The position numbers were made by a program, and so were the translations under genes. The notes beneath the pieces are model-generated. The model had not been told where the DNA came from. It worked only from the letters and a program-made list of their open reading frames with translations, and searched no databases. A DNA stretch of 64,000 bases from Eopsaltria australis (lineage: Eukaryota > Chordata > Aves > Passeriformes > Petroicidae): the NCBI GenBank assembly GCA_034509425.1, contig JAVTVJ010000076.1:3224001-3288000 (forward strand), given 5' to 3'. Shown here piece by piece: positions 51,723 to 64,000 of this stretch. The stretch's first letter is position 1; each line of letters begins with the position of its first letter.

Positions 51723-52893
51723 GTCTGAAATGTCTCTTGTTTTATTTGTCCTTCCCCACTGCAATGACACCTTCCTTGACAACTCTTGCCAGCACCTGGA
51801 GGAGGAGGAGGATATGGATGGATGTAAATACTGGAGCTGCTGTGCTTAAGGAATTGCTCTCATCAGCAGACCCTGGTGGTCGACATCAGGTGCCCTTGAC
51901 TGATGACAATGCAGAAATCACCACGAGGGTAGTTTAAAGCTTGCATGATTTCCTTTGCATTTGTGGCAGGGTAGGAGCATGCACACAGTTCCTCAGTGAT
52001 AATTCTGTAAAGTGCAGTAATTTTGATTGCGCTGACCTCGCCTATGGCTATCTGTGTGTGTGTCTGGAGGTTAAGTGTGGCTTAGTATGGTATGGTCTGA
52101 CTTGGTATGATAAGACTTTTGTGTGAACTTTCCTGTTTCATTTAAGGGAATAGTCTTGTGCAACTGGAGAGCACTTGTAGTCACAGCAAACAAAAGGCAT
52201 GAAAGCTTTCACTGTAACCTGGAGGTTAATCTCCATCAAACCATTACTGAAAATACAAGAGATCATAATGAAATCTTCAGGTTTTTTGAATATCACTTGC
52301 CTAAAGCTTGAAAGAATAAATATTAGAAGCTCTCTAACTGATTTTAAAGAGGGAGAAAATGTGCAGGTTTTTTTCACTCAAACATTCATAATTCGTCTGA
52401 TAAGTAAATTTGGTGATGTGTAATGCAAAGGGGAATGTAAAATGCAGTGTCCTTTTTTTGTACTTCGGCTTCAAAGAGCAGAAATGGCATTCCTGGGGTT
52501 AAGAATGTTCAGAACGTTGTCCTCTGATCACGTATTTTAATTATGTGGGGCAGTTTCAGAATGGCTGGAGTTTGATCCTGTAAGTCTTTTTGTGGGAGAC
52601 CGCCCTAGTGAGTAATAAATGGAGTCTCCTCAAGGAAAGGGGCTTTTTTAAAGGAAAAAGGAAGAAAATCCAAAGACTTGGAGCTTAAAGAACAAATATT
52701 ACGTTGTCAGTGTCCCTTAATTAATCAAGTGACTGACCTACACTTTAAGGGATTTTTACGTTAGGATCAGAAAGGATTTTTTCATTCTCTTTCAGCTTAA
52801 GAACTTGTGTATCCTCTCATACATCTTTAATGTACTAGAGTTTCCCACAGCCATGTTCAGAAATTGTGGTGATGTGAAGCAGAGAACCATTTG

Positions 52894-52906
52894 AAAAAAA
52901 AAAAAA
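52894..52906. repeat. A13 homopolymer
   Basis: Thirteen consecutive A before GGGATG. Confidence 0.9.
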
Positions 52907-55399
52907 GGGATGTGTTGCTACTATCATTGTTACACTTGGTAAGATAAAAATGATAAGTGATACCAGGTTTTATGCTTTAGAATGGAAAATAATTCTATTC
53001 TTCTGATAGAAAGTTAAAAACACTATTTTCCTCCATGGAGACAAGTCTTCCATGTGTAAGTCCCTTGCACCTCCATAGGAAGTATGCAGCACTGGGCATT
53101 GTTGGAAGTATGATACCAGATTACTCTCAGTCAGCCTCTCATTTCTTCCAAATAACCCTGTTATTGTCTTAAAAATTACATAAGGGAGATAATATCCAGG
53201 AAAGCAGGTAAACTGAGAGAAGAAAAGTGGAAGAGTATACATATGAAGATATGGGTTACTTTAATTAAAAATGTACTTACTTTGGAATGCAGGGCTCATT
53301 TATTATAAAATGTATATGCGCTCATGGCTTTTGGCTGTGGATATTTAGCAGTCCTTGAGGCTCACTCCCAACAGAGATCACAAAAGCATTAGTTTGTGAA
53401 ATAGGAACCAGTTGCATAGAAGAAAGGGATTGGGGCTTTTTTTTGATCCTGCTTTACTATTGGAAGTTCTAACCTTACATCATGGACTTTTCCGTACAAC
53501 CTCAGTTGTTTTCAAAATAGATCTATGAGAGTAGCTGTGATTTTTCTGTGACAGTGGCTCCTGTTCAACATTCAAGAAAGTGGACAGGAATGTATGTGTT
53601 CATCCTGCTCTTTCATCAAGAATTGTCTTTTTATTTATGCCTAATCTCAGTGTGTTTCCATTTTGATTATACTCTGCAGTTCAAGCAAGAGAGAAAGAGC
53701 TTCAGAAACCCAGGAGCCAGATGGAGTTTTGTTTGCCAGTTTGTGGAGGAGCTTGGATGTCTATATGTTTATTTAATAGTACCAGTAGCAGAAATTGAAC
53801 TGTTCTGGCCTTAAAACATCAAGTTGCTCCTGCCCATTGCTTATGTGTTCCATGTGCTAGGAGCTCTTAAAATGTGAAAAGTAGAAATGAATACTCCTGT
53901 GAGTAGGGATTCTGATTTGTATATTATTTTTTAAGTGCTATAGAATACTTCAAGATGAAAGATTATATGTGAATAGCCAGATGAGATTGATTGTTAACCT
54001 TAAGCATCAAACCAAAAATACCTTGATTTCCTGGAACCACAGATGTAAATCTTGGCAGAATCACCTCAATGTTTATCCTTGCCTGTTATGTGAATGTAAG
54101 ACTACCCATTTTATTGTGTTTTATTCTCTCAGAATGAGATCTTAATGACTGAGACCCCATCTGATATATGTAGCCATTACATTCCATTACCACTTTCTGC
54201 AACAGTAGAAATCTGCCAAATCACTTTAGACAGACTCCGGTCTTGCAGGATGTGCTGCTTACTAATTGCCTACAGTCCTCAGTGCTGTAGTAGCTGTCCA
54301 TCAGGGGGATGCCTCTTTGGCAGTACACATCCCATGGAGTGACACTGAGGTTCTCAGCATTGTAACAGGCTCCCTTCTTCCTGAAGGACACGCTCAAAGG
54401 TGTTAGGTCTACTTGTTGTTTCTAGGATTTCTTGATTCCTCTGCTGTTAATGGATTCATCATGTTAACTTTGTTTCATTTTTGATGGATTTCCTTAAGGA
54501 AGCTCAAGAAGATGTCACTAGGGAGTCAAAGTCAAAACCTATTTAGGAAAACTTACTTTCTAGGGTGTCTGGGAAATGATCAGCCTTGCCACACTTCACT
54601 TCAATGCGATGCATTAGAGGCAGTTTTGGTGAAAACAAATATAGAAAAGGACCCCACAGCATGCTGTTTTACATGACTACATAGTCATATCTCTCCTAGA
54701 CTCTAGCAAAGTTCCTTGGTGAGTGTTGTATTTCCAAGTCATTGTCTCTGAGACCTTGAAATTTTTAATGTGGGTTTGGGGTTTTTTTCTTTTTTTTTTT
54801 AAGCAGAGAAAATAACCACATTTGCATGTCTATGACTTACCCCTTTTAGCCTTGCTATTTCAGACTGTCAGTATGTGATTTTGAAGCTGCTAGGTTTTTC
54901 CTAGGGCTGGTTCAGGTCATCTTCAACAAGATTAATTTTCTAATAGTTTGCTTCAAAGGGCACAGATAGCCATCAGTGTGTCTTCTCATTTGATCATTTC
55001 TGGAAAAGGGCAGACTCATTTCCACCATTTGCTCAAAGTGGTCTCCAACAGTAAAGCTTCTGTTAGAATATTATTTATGGAACACAGAAGTATTACAAAG
55101 TCCAACCTGATTAACTAAAGTGGCTCTTCTCTGTAATCCATTACTCTAAGCTGATGCTTGATAGATGGATGGTTATTGCTCTGTTTGTATTTAAAGCAGT
55201 TATTTCTCCAGTTATAAATTTCCTGTCAGAGTTATTTCCAGCTTCTAAAAAGCTAGCATAACCTTTTCTAGAGAACTGAGTGTTTTGAAATGTTAAAATA
55301 CAAAATGTGTTCTATATTCATGAAAAGAATAAGAAAAAAGCAATTAATATGAAAATTAAAAGTTCTGCTTCTATTTAAAGGACATGTAGATGTCATACT

Positions 55400-55487
55400 T
55401 GGGGACATGGTTTAGCGGTGGATTTGGCAGTGTTGGGTTAATGGTTGAACTTGATGATCTTAGAGGTCCTAAGTGATTCTACATTTC
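55400..55487 (+). mobile_element. CR1 3'-end fragment, sense orientation
   Basis: GGGGACATGGTTTAGCGGTG, GATTTGGCAGTGTTGGGTTA, ATGGTTGAACTTGATGATCT and TAGAGGTCCTAAGTGATTCT match the forward CR1 3' untranslated region. The terminal ATTCTATG unit has degenerated to ATTCTAC. This is the only CR1 copy in the window in the same orientation as the gene. Confidence 0.88.
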
Positions 55488-56337
55488 TAAATACAGCCAA
55501 AATCTTTCCTAATCACTGGTGGTAGAGGGGCAGTTGTGTAGCATTGGCTGTCCTTACTGTAGTTATTGTAGCAGTAAAGAGTGGTGTGAATCAGATGTGT
55601 CCTTGAAATTCATTTTGTTTGCACCTCACTTCTGAACTGGATATTGTTTTTCAGATCTTTCTGAAGGCATGAAAAATACTTTATTTTTGTGGGAGTCATT
55701 TGACTTTCCTATGGAAAGAAAATACTGTTACCCATTCAGCCTAGTGAAGACAATTTTAGGGTGTGGTAGCAATATTTAGAAAAATACATATAGGACACAA
55801 CAAAATAACTCCCCTGTATTGCATGAATTTTCTATGCCATCTCTGCGAGCTAGGAACACGTTTATAAAACACAGTTTCTTTTGTGCAGTAATAAAAATAA
55901 ATGTCTTAGAAATTTTCTTCACCTCTCCTCCTGAGACCACCTCAGAGTATTAGATATGTTATCCTCCTAAAACCATGTGTTCGAGGCTATGAAGCTGCCA
56001 AATCCATACTTTTTGGTGCCTAATGCTTTAGTCTCCTTTTTGTTTTATCCCTCAGAGTCCCAAGTATCCGTGCTTACCAGTGCAGCAAAGTTGACTGTGT
56101 TCTGGTCCAGCACAGATCTTACATTGTCTTCATTGGGGCTCCTTGCAAACCACAGCATCTGCATGAACTGGACAAAGGCTTGTGAAGCCACTAACTCCTG
56201 TCCTAGAAGGCCAAACTTACACTTTGCTGTGGTTAACACAGTATTCATTGTCTTTCTGTCAGTCACTACATTTAGAAATAGTAACACTTTAGAACAGAAG
56301 TATTCTTCCAGCCATGGTGGGCTGTCACAGGAACTTT

Positions 56338-56368
56338 GGCATCTATGCTTACTAAAAGCATAGATGTC
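56338..56368. other. 11-bp perfect hairpin with 5-nt loop
   Basis: CATCTATGCTT at 56340-56350 and AAGCATAGATG at 56356-56366 are exact complements around ACTAA. In the RNA the stem extends by one G-U and one G-C pair. The 11-mer GTCTCATATTT occurs at 56366-56376 and again at 56380-56390. Confidence 0.7.
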
Positions 56369-59175
56369 TCATATTTCGGGTCTCATATTTCTACAGTAGT
56401 GATGAATTCAGTTTTAGAAGTCTGTTCATTTTAATTTGAAAGTCTAGTTACCTTACTGATAGTAGAGGACTCTTTAAGAAAACTATAATGCTGCTTAAAG
56501 ATCAATTCACCTTTTGGCCTCAAATGTGCAAGACTACCAAACTGAAATGGATATGGGGTTTGTATTAGCGTTTCTAAAAATCAAGTCATTTACCTAAATG
56601 CCTAGATAAGGTTTAAAATGTCTGGATTTTATCCAGGCAACACAATTAAAAGAGGCTAATCTAGGCATCCTCGTGGAATCAGACACTCACAGAAGATGTG
56701 CGTACCTAGATGTCTGCTCAGCTTCCAAAGAATTGTAAAGCCTTGGAATTACAGACTGATTTTTGCCTTTCTGGAAGACTGGTGGTTAATTGCACCATTC
56801 TGTTGTCTTTCTAAAATTGAAATGCATCTATTTCAGTTTGCAGTGATAAATCTGATAATAAAATTGTAATTGCAAAAAGCAATTTGTTGGAGCAGCAATT
56901 AGCAGTGGAACAACTGCTTCGTTAACATACAGATGCAGGGTAATGACTTCTGAATCAAAAGGGACTTCGAGAACTCTCTGGTGAAGAGGTTCCCCCTGAC
57001 ACTATTACATGTTTTCCTTTTTCTGAGCATTGTTTTCTGTTGCTTATGAGCTTGACTTGCTTTAACACAACATTATTCAAATGTCTCTGATACCCTTCTC
57101 AGCATTATCCAAGCTTTTTCTGTTTAAAGTCAGAAGCAATTACATAGCTCATATTCAGCTGATTTATTGTGTCAAACTCAGTCACCTGCTCTGATGTCTG
57201 AATTCAAGAGAGTGATTAAAAATTCAAGTAGTTTGTTGAGTGAGGCTGCTGATCCATGGGTTTATGCTGAGGGCTATATTCAAACCAGACCTCTGAAAGC
57301 TTCCCTCAGGTGCTGCACCCACTGATTGTCCTGGGCTGTGCAGGTAACTGTTGTCTGGCACTCCTGAACTACAGCAGGTCTCGGTCATCACTTTTCAAAT
57401 CTGATGCCATTTTAAATACCAGCATAATTTCTGTTGAAACTCCTTCACAAGCCCAATACCTAAGTGATTGTCGCAAAGTCTTTGACATTCCTCCTTTTCA
57501 TACGAAAAACCCCATTTTGGACAGAGGTTTGGGGTTGGAGGTTTATTTATTTTTTATGAAAAATGATGGGGAAATCTGTAGTCCCACTGGTAGATCCTTC
57601 TGTCAGTCGATGGACATCAGGCTACAAGGTTCAGGTTTCAACAGTGTTGAATAGCCTGTAAATGGCCATTGGAAGAGCTGAAACCTCAGCTTTCCAGCAC
57701 TGCTGAAATTAGCCCACCTTCTTGGGACCTGCTCTGGAAAGGCTGGGTCAGTCTTACCACATGTAAGGAAGTTTCCTCTGTAGCAGATACTTGATATTAC
57801 TTGAATGTATAAACAGCTGCATGGTTTTTGAGTTTTTGCTTTCCAGCTGATACATCATTTAGTCCTCTGTTTTTTTCCACTCTTGAGATCTTTCCCAGAT
57901 GTGTGGGGACACTGAAATCACTGGCTCCTTGGTGTGATCAGGGTAAAAATCCGTGCTTGTATTGTCTGAAGGCAGTAATACCAGTAGAGATTCATACTGA
58001 ACAGAACATGGTCATTTGGCAGCCTGTTTACCATAGTATTGTCATTATTGTAAGGTGTTGTGTTATGGTGACCAGCAGACAGCCTTCTGAACAGGGCAGA
58101 GTATTAATTTGAAAATTGGTGGTACCTCTCCAGGAGACGTTTCTCTTTTGCAGTCCATTACTATGCTCAACTAAAGGGACAGTGAGTGGAAATCTCAGAA
58201 AAGCCTAAAATCCACATTTTTAAAGGTCTTACCTGGTGCTTAATGGTGCAGCTTTTTGCACTTGATGCCAACTTGCGCACTGAAGTCAATGCACTCTAGT
58301 TCTAGTACTCCTGGATCTAGCTGGGAGCTGCTAAATACACAGAACACTGCCACAGGCACGTAGCATCACTGTTACACATCATAGTGCTAGTGATACTCTT
58401 CTGGGTGCTGTCATATCTCACCTCTGATCTCAGAACACCCATTCAGCTCAGGAGACTGTGACAGTACAGGTCACAAAAGGGTACCACCAGCAATGGTTGA
58501 CAGTATAGATGTAGAGGTATCACCTCAAATGTATATGGCACAGGACTACATTTTGATTTACATGATATTATTTCTTGGACAATAACAGAGTATGTTAAGG
58601 TGATGATGACATTATTGATTTCTGTAAACAGAGGTTTAATTTCATGTTATAACAGTCTTGGGACTGGAAACTTCAGTACTTGTTCCTCAATCAGCACCAT
58701 TTTTCAATTAGCAGTAACAGCTGAGAGGAGTTCAGTCTCCCACCTTTTATTAGATGTGCAATCTGATCAGTCTTCCTTTCCTAGCAGTGAGTGGAGTGAG
58801 GCCATGCTCACGCTTGTGATTCCACTGTAATAACATCCATGAAGCAGAGTGCTCGCTGCAAGTCCTTTGGATGTGACATGCCAGCTTAATAAAAGGTAGC
58901 AATTTCAGACACATGGTGATAATAGCTTTTGCTTGTGGGCTTTGAGGACGCATTAAGTGGTGAGGTTTTGGTCTTTTCTTACACCAAGAAACAAATGTGT
59001 CTTAAAAATAACTCCAATGTCAAATATTGGTGAAGTGCAAAGGCAGCTTTCAGCAGAGTGCAGAATGCAGGCTGCTGATAGCTACAGCTTTTCAATACCA
59101 CAAAGATATTTTAAATGCAATGTCATAGGTAGATCTCAAGGGCAGGAGTGAACTCCTGGACACACACTTCTCTGG

Positions 59176-60575
59176 TTAAGGGTAGGAAAGCAACTGTGAT
59201 AGGAAAGGGGTTGTCGGAAGAGCAGTGTCAGTGTTAGGGCTTGGTTTGGAGCATGGTGGGGCTGTGGGTGTTGGCAGTTCACCAGAGCATGAGAGGGACG
59301 ATGCTGCAAACCTACACTGCGTTGGCAGGAGTATGAAGGAGACACCAGGGCCATATCCACTGTCACAAAGCCAGAGGTATTGTTTTATTTTCCCCCAGAG
59401 ACAGCTATCATACAGTGGTTTCTTTGCTGTAAAAGCATTGGTAATGACAACCTCCCTGCACTGCTCATTAGCACGTTCACCAGCAGTCACCCCCCATACC
59501 TCTACAGCAGCCAAAAGACCTTGTCACCACTTCTGCACTAGGATAAATTACACAGGTTGTCCTGCAAATAAAATATATGCCTTCCTGGCTTGTTGTCATT
59601 GGTGCTTAGTGCAGGGGTTCCCTGAGAACATCTTTGAAATAAAATGGGGGGTGAGGGATGAGCAGTGTTGCATGAATGACTTAAGGTGATTTGCATCCTT
59701 TGCATCCTACCCTCAATTCCCAGCTTTCTTTACTGATAAACCCAACAGAAAGTGTCATCTGGAGCCCCAATAGCTGTTGCTGTGTAATGTCTGCAGTCTT
59801 TCTTCTCACTACACCTCTCAACACCATTCATCAGTGGTGAAAGGTGACATTGATTCATGTGGTAACCATCTTCAACACTTGTCCAAGCCTGGGCTCATCA
59901 CCAGAAGTGACACCACAGGCTACTGAAGTCAGCACAGTAGAAATTTGCCTCCATTGCCCTGTCAGTGTGAGCTCTTGCAAAGGCTCAACCAACAGTGCTG
60001 GGAGACAGTCTGTTCCTGCCAAATGCCCTGGGACACTACTGTCTCCCTGGTGTTCTTTGAAGTCACCAGTGATGCTGGGAGGCTCTGTGGAGAGCACCAT
60101 GCTGCCTTGCACTCCCACAGTAGCACTGGAGCTCCGCTGTAGGGTGTCCCATGTCTGGCTGTGCATGGACGCCTCCTGTTCCCACTCTTGCAGGGCTCCT
60201 GCAGCTATTACAGCAGTTGTTAAGGGGAGAACAGATATTAGCAAGAACCTGTGAGCATTCACTGCCTGGCCACACACAGACAGCACAAAGAAACACCATC
60301 TGACCAGGCGGTGCCTGTGGAGAAGTGTGAAATTCCTCTTCGTCAGGAGCCCAATCTGTTCCCGAGACAATTATCAGCTTTTCATACTCCCTTTGGTCTT
60401 GGCTCCTCACAAGCGGATGGGCAGATCCCAAAGTCGTGCACATGTCTGCTAGCTTGATCACTTGGAGCTGACCTTCCATCTCAGTAAGGGAGGTTTGCTC
60501 CAGCTCTCCTTGGGCAAAGGAGATCAGGAATCCTCCATCGCAGCAGATGACCTCTGCCGGAAGGGAGGTGAATTT
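59176..60575. other. Unidentified GC-richer region, long open frames on both strands
   Basis: Within 1.4 kb there are open frames of 154 and 136 codons on the plus strand (59225-59689, 59844-60254). On the minus strand there are 112 and 171 codons (59176-59514, 59855-60370) and a 170-codon stop-to-stop frame (60063-60575). The last contains segments such as EVICCDGGFLISFAQGELE and VSGTDWAPDEEEF. I recognise no domain. Higher GC alone reduces stops, and the frames overlap on both strands, so at most one could be real. A decayed retrocopy or unknown repeat is possible. Confidence 0.25.
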
Positions 60576-61132
60576 TTAAAAGTCTGGGCTTTCAATCTAA
60601 ACTGTGGTTAATAGATAAAACATCTGAAACTACTTTAGACTGTCAGGGTAGATTTATTCTGCTCCGTGGCACGGGAAAGCCATTTGACTTTTCACTTGTT
60701 GTGAGCTGGGCAGCGTGTGACATCTCTCTGTTCCTCTTGTTATGTCGTGTATCTGCCAAAGGCATTTCTCACTCCTCCTTTGGTGGCAACTGGTGCATTA
60801 GCTAAATTCGCATCTTCCAGCAGATGGTGATGCTGCTGCCCCGTCTGTAAGTGTGCTCTGCCTCAACAGCTCCTATCACTCGTGCTCTTCTCTTCTACTT
60901 GATATTCAGTCTGGGGGCTTCCAAGGGATTTTCTTACATCAATTTTTATGTGACACCTTTTCATTGGACTTGTGATCAAAAGAAAATGTCAGGCTCATTT
61001 TCTCAGCAAGTGTCATGGTAATGAGAGAGATCTAGGCTAAACTTCAGGGAAAACGTTTTAACCATAAGGACAGCTAAGCTGTCCATTTCAGTGATGAAAT
61101 GTGAAGTGCCATGAAACATCCTCAGCACCAGA

Positions 61133-61180
61133 AGAGTAGTTAGAGAATATCTGGAGTAGTAAGAGTAGTAAAGAGAATAT
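61133..61180 (+). repeat. Short duplicated block AGAGTAGT-AGAGAATAT
   Basis: AGAGTAGTTAGAGAATAT at 61133-61150 is repeated as AGAGTAGTAAAGAGAATAT at 61162-61180, with further GAGTAGT copies between them. It looks like replication slippage. Confidence 0.65.
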
Positions 61181-64000
61181 TTGTTGGGAAAGGATTAGAT
61201 ATTGCTGATCTGTCTTTGGGGCCTTGAGATGGACAAAACTGCTTAAAGTCCTTCTGGTCCTGTCTTCATATTCTCTTATTAAATTTGTTAATTAATGAGT
61301 TGTTCTGAACATACTGTTCGCCCTGGATGTGGCTGTCTGTGCAATGAAATGTGTAATATAAAGGAGGTCATTATAAGGTGTGTTTTAAGAGGCAGTGATG
61401 AACTTTGCAAATACGAGATCAGGGAGGGCTGTCTGTCTATCTACCTATCCCTCTCTCCAGACTCAGTAGACTAAGACAGCATGCAAATCGACCCCCAAAC
61501 TGATACAGATGCAAGGCTTTTTACTCTGCCTGATGCTTGGGAAGAGGATTTCATTAAGGATTTTTTAGGATGACTGAGACAATACCTGACCTAAGCTGTG
61601 CCATAAGCTGTGTGCTTTTACAGTTACTGGTTTGATGAATATCTGAATCTGTGACTTTTCAAAGACAAGAGTTACTGGAATGGGGAGTTTTTAAAGGTGG
61701 TATTGATAGACCTTGAGAAAGATCCTAGAGATTTCCAAAGGGAAATGACCATTTTCATTAGTAGAGGAGCTCCTGAGAAGACTTAAAAGAAAGAGAATCC
61801 AGTCTTGCCAGCATCTCTAAAACCTGCTGAAAGAAAACAGCCTTGCTACTGACTTGTTTGCTTCCAGACACTGGAATCTCCTGTATTTCTACCAGACCCA
61901 GCAAATAGGGCATCTTTAATTTTTTCGGTGGTAAGAAGTGAGTCCAGTCATTCTGAAATGCAGCATATAAATTAATAACTCCTACACAGCTAGCAAGCCT
62001 TTCATTGTTAAATTGTAAAAATAGAGATCAGTAAATGACAAATATTCCCAAGCATGGAACATTTATAGGCAACTGAGTACCAACAGTCATGCAACTGATC
62101 CTGTGTAAGTATTAAATTTGCTGGTTCCATTCTTGATAGAAGTGAATTCTCAAGTGCATTATTGAATTTTCTTTTATTTCTGGGAAGCCCTCTCTGATTT
62201 TATAATCAGTGATGTTTCTGTGCTTGTGTTGAAGTGCCCATGGCTACAATTTACAAACAATATTTGAAAGTGACACTGGCCGCTTTGTTCAGATATGTTA
62301 ATTTTTAATATTATTTATTGTTACATTATTTTTGTTGGCTGTTTTTGCATAAATATATAGTTGAATTATATAAATAAAACTGTATATCTCTGTAGTATGG
62401 CCTTTTCCTCCCCAGTACTGATGGTCAGATATGGACAGCTGCTGATGAAAGTAAGATAGCTTTTTACAATCCCTAAAATGAAATCTTCTCATCATCCTTC
62501 TGTAAGAGTGCATGTTCTGCAGCACAGATAGTTTACTGAAATGCTGACTTTTATTTACATGTTTTTTGGTTTTTTTTACTTAAAAACTAGGGTAGTTTCA
62601 GCATCACTATAAAACTAAAGTGAGGTGGCCAGTCCCAGATGACAAGCTTCTTGTCCTCAGGGGCTGTTTCACATTACTGAAGGTGGCACAAGCCATATGA
62701 GAGTAAAACCCTTGGACCTGGTCTCAAGAAATCCCTGCTGGGATCCCTATTGCACCAGGACATTGATAGCATGGGGCCTACACATTGTGTAATGTTTTGC
62801 TGCAGTCTTGGCCCCTTCTGTAGAGATCTTGGATCAGTTTGGTTGCCTTGTGTAGACACTATGGTTGGAAGTTGTTATGGGCTGCCTGGTGTTAGATTGA
62901 GTTCAGCTGCTTGGGCAGTCTTCCACCTGGTCGTCTGGTCTGCAAGCTTCAGTTTCCATCCATTCCCTGCTGGGAGCACAAGCTATCATCCCTGCCACTC
63001 GCCAGATGCTGACTCTGTTTTCATCTGCTCTTGGTCTTAATTTGGATATAAAATTAATTTGAGCTCAAGAGAAGGCTTGAATGCCTCATTTTAATACAGC
63101 TCTCAAACTTGTACAGGTGACAAGTTTGTTATGACAGCATTCCCATCTCTGAGTTTTAACTACAATGGAATGAGGCATGTGACAAGGTAAATCAGGTCAG
63201 TGGTTTGAAGGCACTGACAGATTACAGTATTCAAGTCATTATATCCAGGCTGTATGTCCAGGTCAGTAGCAGTGAGAATGATTAAATCTGCATTTTGTGT
63301 TCGTGCCTTGTGGTAAGGTTGTGCTCTTAGCAGGTGTTTGTAGACTTCAAATATTAGCAGTTGGATTAGTTTTGCTTTATCACATTAAAGTTTTGATTTA
63401 TATTTTCTTCATCTGCATGAGCATTCTGATTGCTCCTGGGAATTTTATTTAATAGGAGTCTGCAATTCTAACTGCCACTGAACACAAATGATGAGACCTC
63501 TTAAATTATAGAATTCACTGACATTTCCTAAAAATTGCTCCTACTTGGAAACAGTTTCCAGATTTTGTATCCAACAGCTTCCCAGGCATCTGTTTTCAAA
63601 ACAGCTATGTTGCTGAGCCCGTTGCAGAATTAATTTCACCTAGTTTTTGAGAAGTAGTAATAGTGGTATTTACATTTGAGCTTGTCCCCCAGGATTCCCT
63701 AAATGCTTACTGAAAACAAACAAGACCCAAGTGAGTCATCTGTGGGAGACTATTCCTCACTGACTGCAAACTTACATGGGGTTGCTAAGCAAGCTGTACA
63801 GATCTGCACTGTACGCACCTGCTTTTGGTTTGAGGGCTCCTGCCCTCTGTCTCTGGTGGACCATCGGATGAAAACCTTGTCCTTGCAGTCCAGCATCTCA
63901 TTTGAGCTCCCTTTCTAGGTCTCTTCTGAAACATCTTGGCTGTTAAGCTTCACTTTGGATATTCTCTAAGGGACAGCTTTCTTCTTTCTGTTTATCCCAA

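Larger units (their letters stand above)
24381..64000 (+). other. Downstream intron of the FAT gene (partial, at least 39.6 kb)
   Basis: No second FAT exon was recognised downstream, so the next exon should lie beyond the window. The longest open frames (188 aa at 42444-43010, 171 aa on the minus strand at 59855-60370) match nothing I know and are not supported as genes. Separately annotated items are CR1 fragments, an LTR remnant, microsatellites, homopolymer tracts and hairpins. I see nothing identifiable in the rest of 24381-29145, 31232-35839, 36741-39816, 40411-42073, 43011-46723, 49029-55399 (apart from two T/A runs and a palindrome) and 60600-64000. Confidence 0.75.

Noticed and set aside
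1..64000. CRISPR arrays, tRNA, rRNA, bacterial operons, phage or plasmid elements
   Set aside because: No regularly spaced repeats, cloverleaf sequences or dense long ORFs; the window is vertebrate intronic DNA.

Overview
This is a 64 kb stretch of vertebrate, almost certainly avian, nuclear DNA. I find one supportable coding feature: a single internal exon at 24066-24380 on the plus strand. It encodes part of two consecutive extracellular cadherin repeats of a FAT-family giant protocadherin, and FAT3 fits best. The exon has a clean acceptor and donor and is 315 nt with phase-1 introns on both sides. Everything else in the window is read as the two flanking introns, at least 24.1 kb upstream and at least 39.6 kb downstream. 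Introns of this size fit the very large FAT genes.

The evidence for a bird is the repeat content. Several CR1 LINE fragments carry the CR1 3' end (the 8-mer ATTCTATG or its complement) at about 16835, 23135, 29146, 46724 and 55400. A CR1 ORF2 remnant lies at 48776-48983, where the minus strand still reads FWAPHYKKDIEVLE. Three much older, eroded CR1-like copies related to each other lie at 13565-13855, 19780-19975 and 39817-40185; I recall similar sequences from turtles and crocodilians. A truncated endogenous-retroviral LTR at 48327-48690 is of a type I recall from songbirds and other Neoaves. There are no bacterial operons, rRNA, tRNA or CRISPR arrays.

Layout. 1-24065 is the upstream intron: pyrimidine-rich stretches at 3250-4290 and 5760-6420 (the second may be an L2-like LINE remnant), a diverged duplicated segment (7316-7410 and 8466-8560), ancient CR1 copies, an AT microsatellite, and a TTATATG heptamer array about 100 bp before the exon. 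24066-24380 is the exon. 24381-64000 is the downstream intron: more CR1, hairpins, a composite ATA/polypurine tract, G/T-rich tracts, an LTR-CR1-(TG)17 cluster at 48.3-49.0 kb, and an unusually open but unrecognised region at 59.2-60.6 kb.

I did not find a new biological system. The points most worth checking are the antisense bias of the CR1 copies (8 of 9 opposite to the gene), the duplicated 95-bp segment, three perfect short hairpins or palindromes, and the GC-richer region near 60 kb with long open frames on both strands. Family names come from recall of conserved motifs; no alignment could be run.
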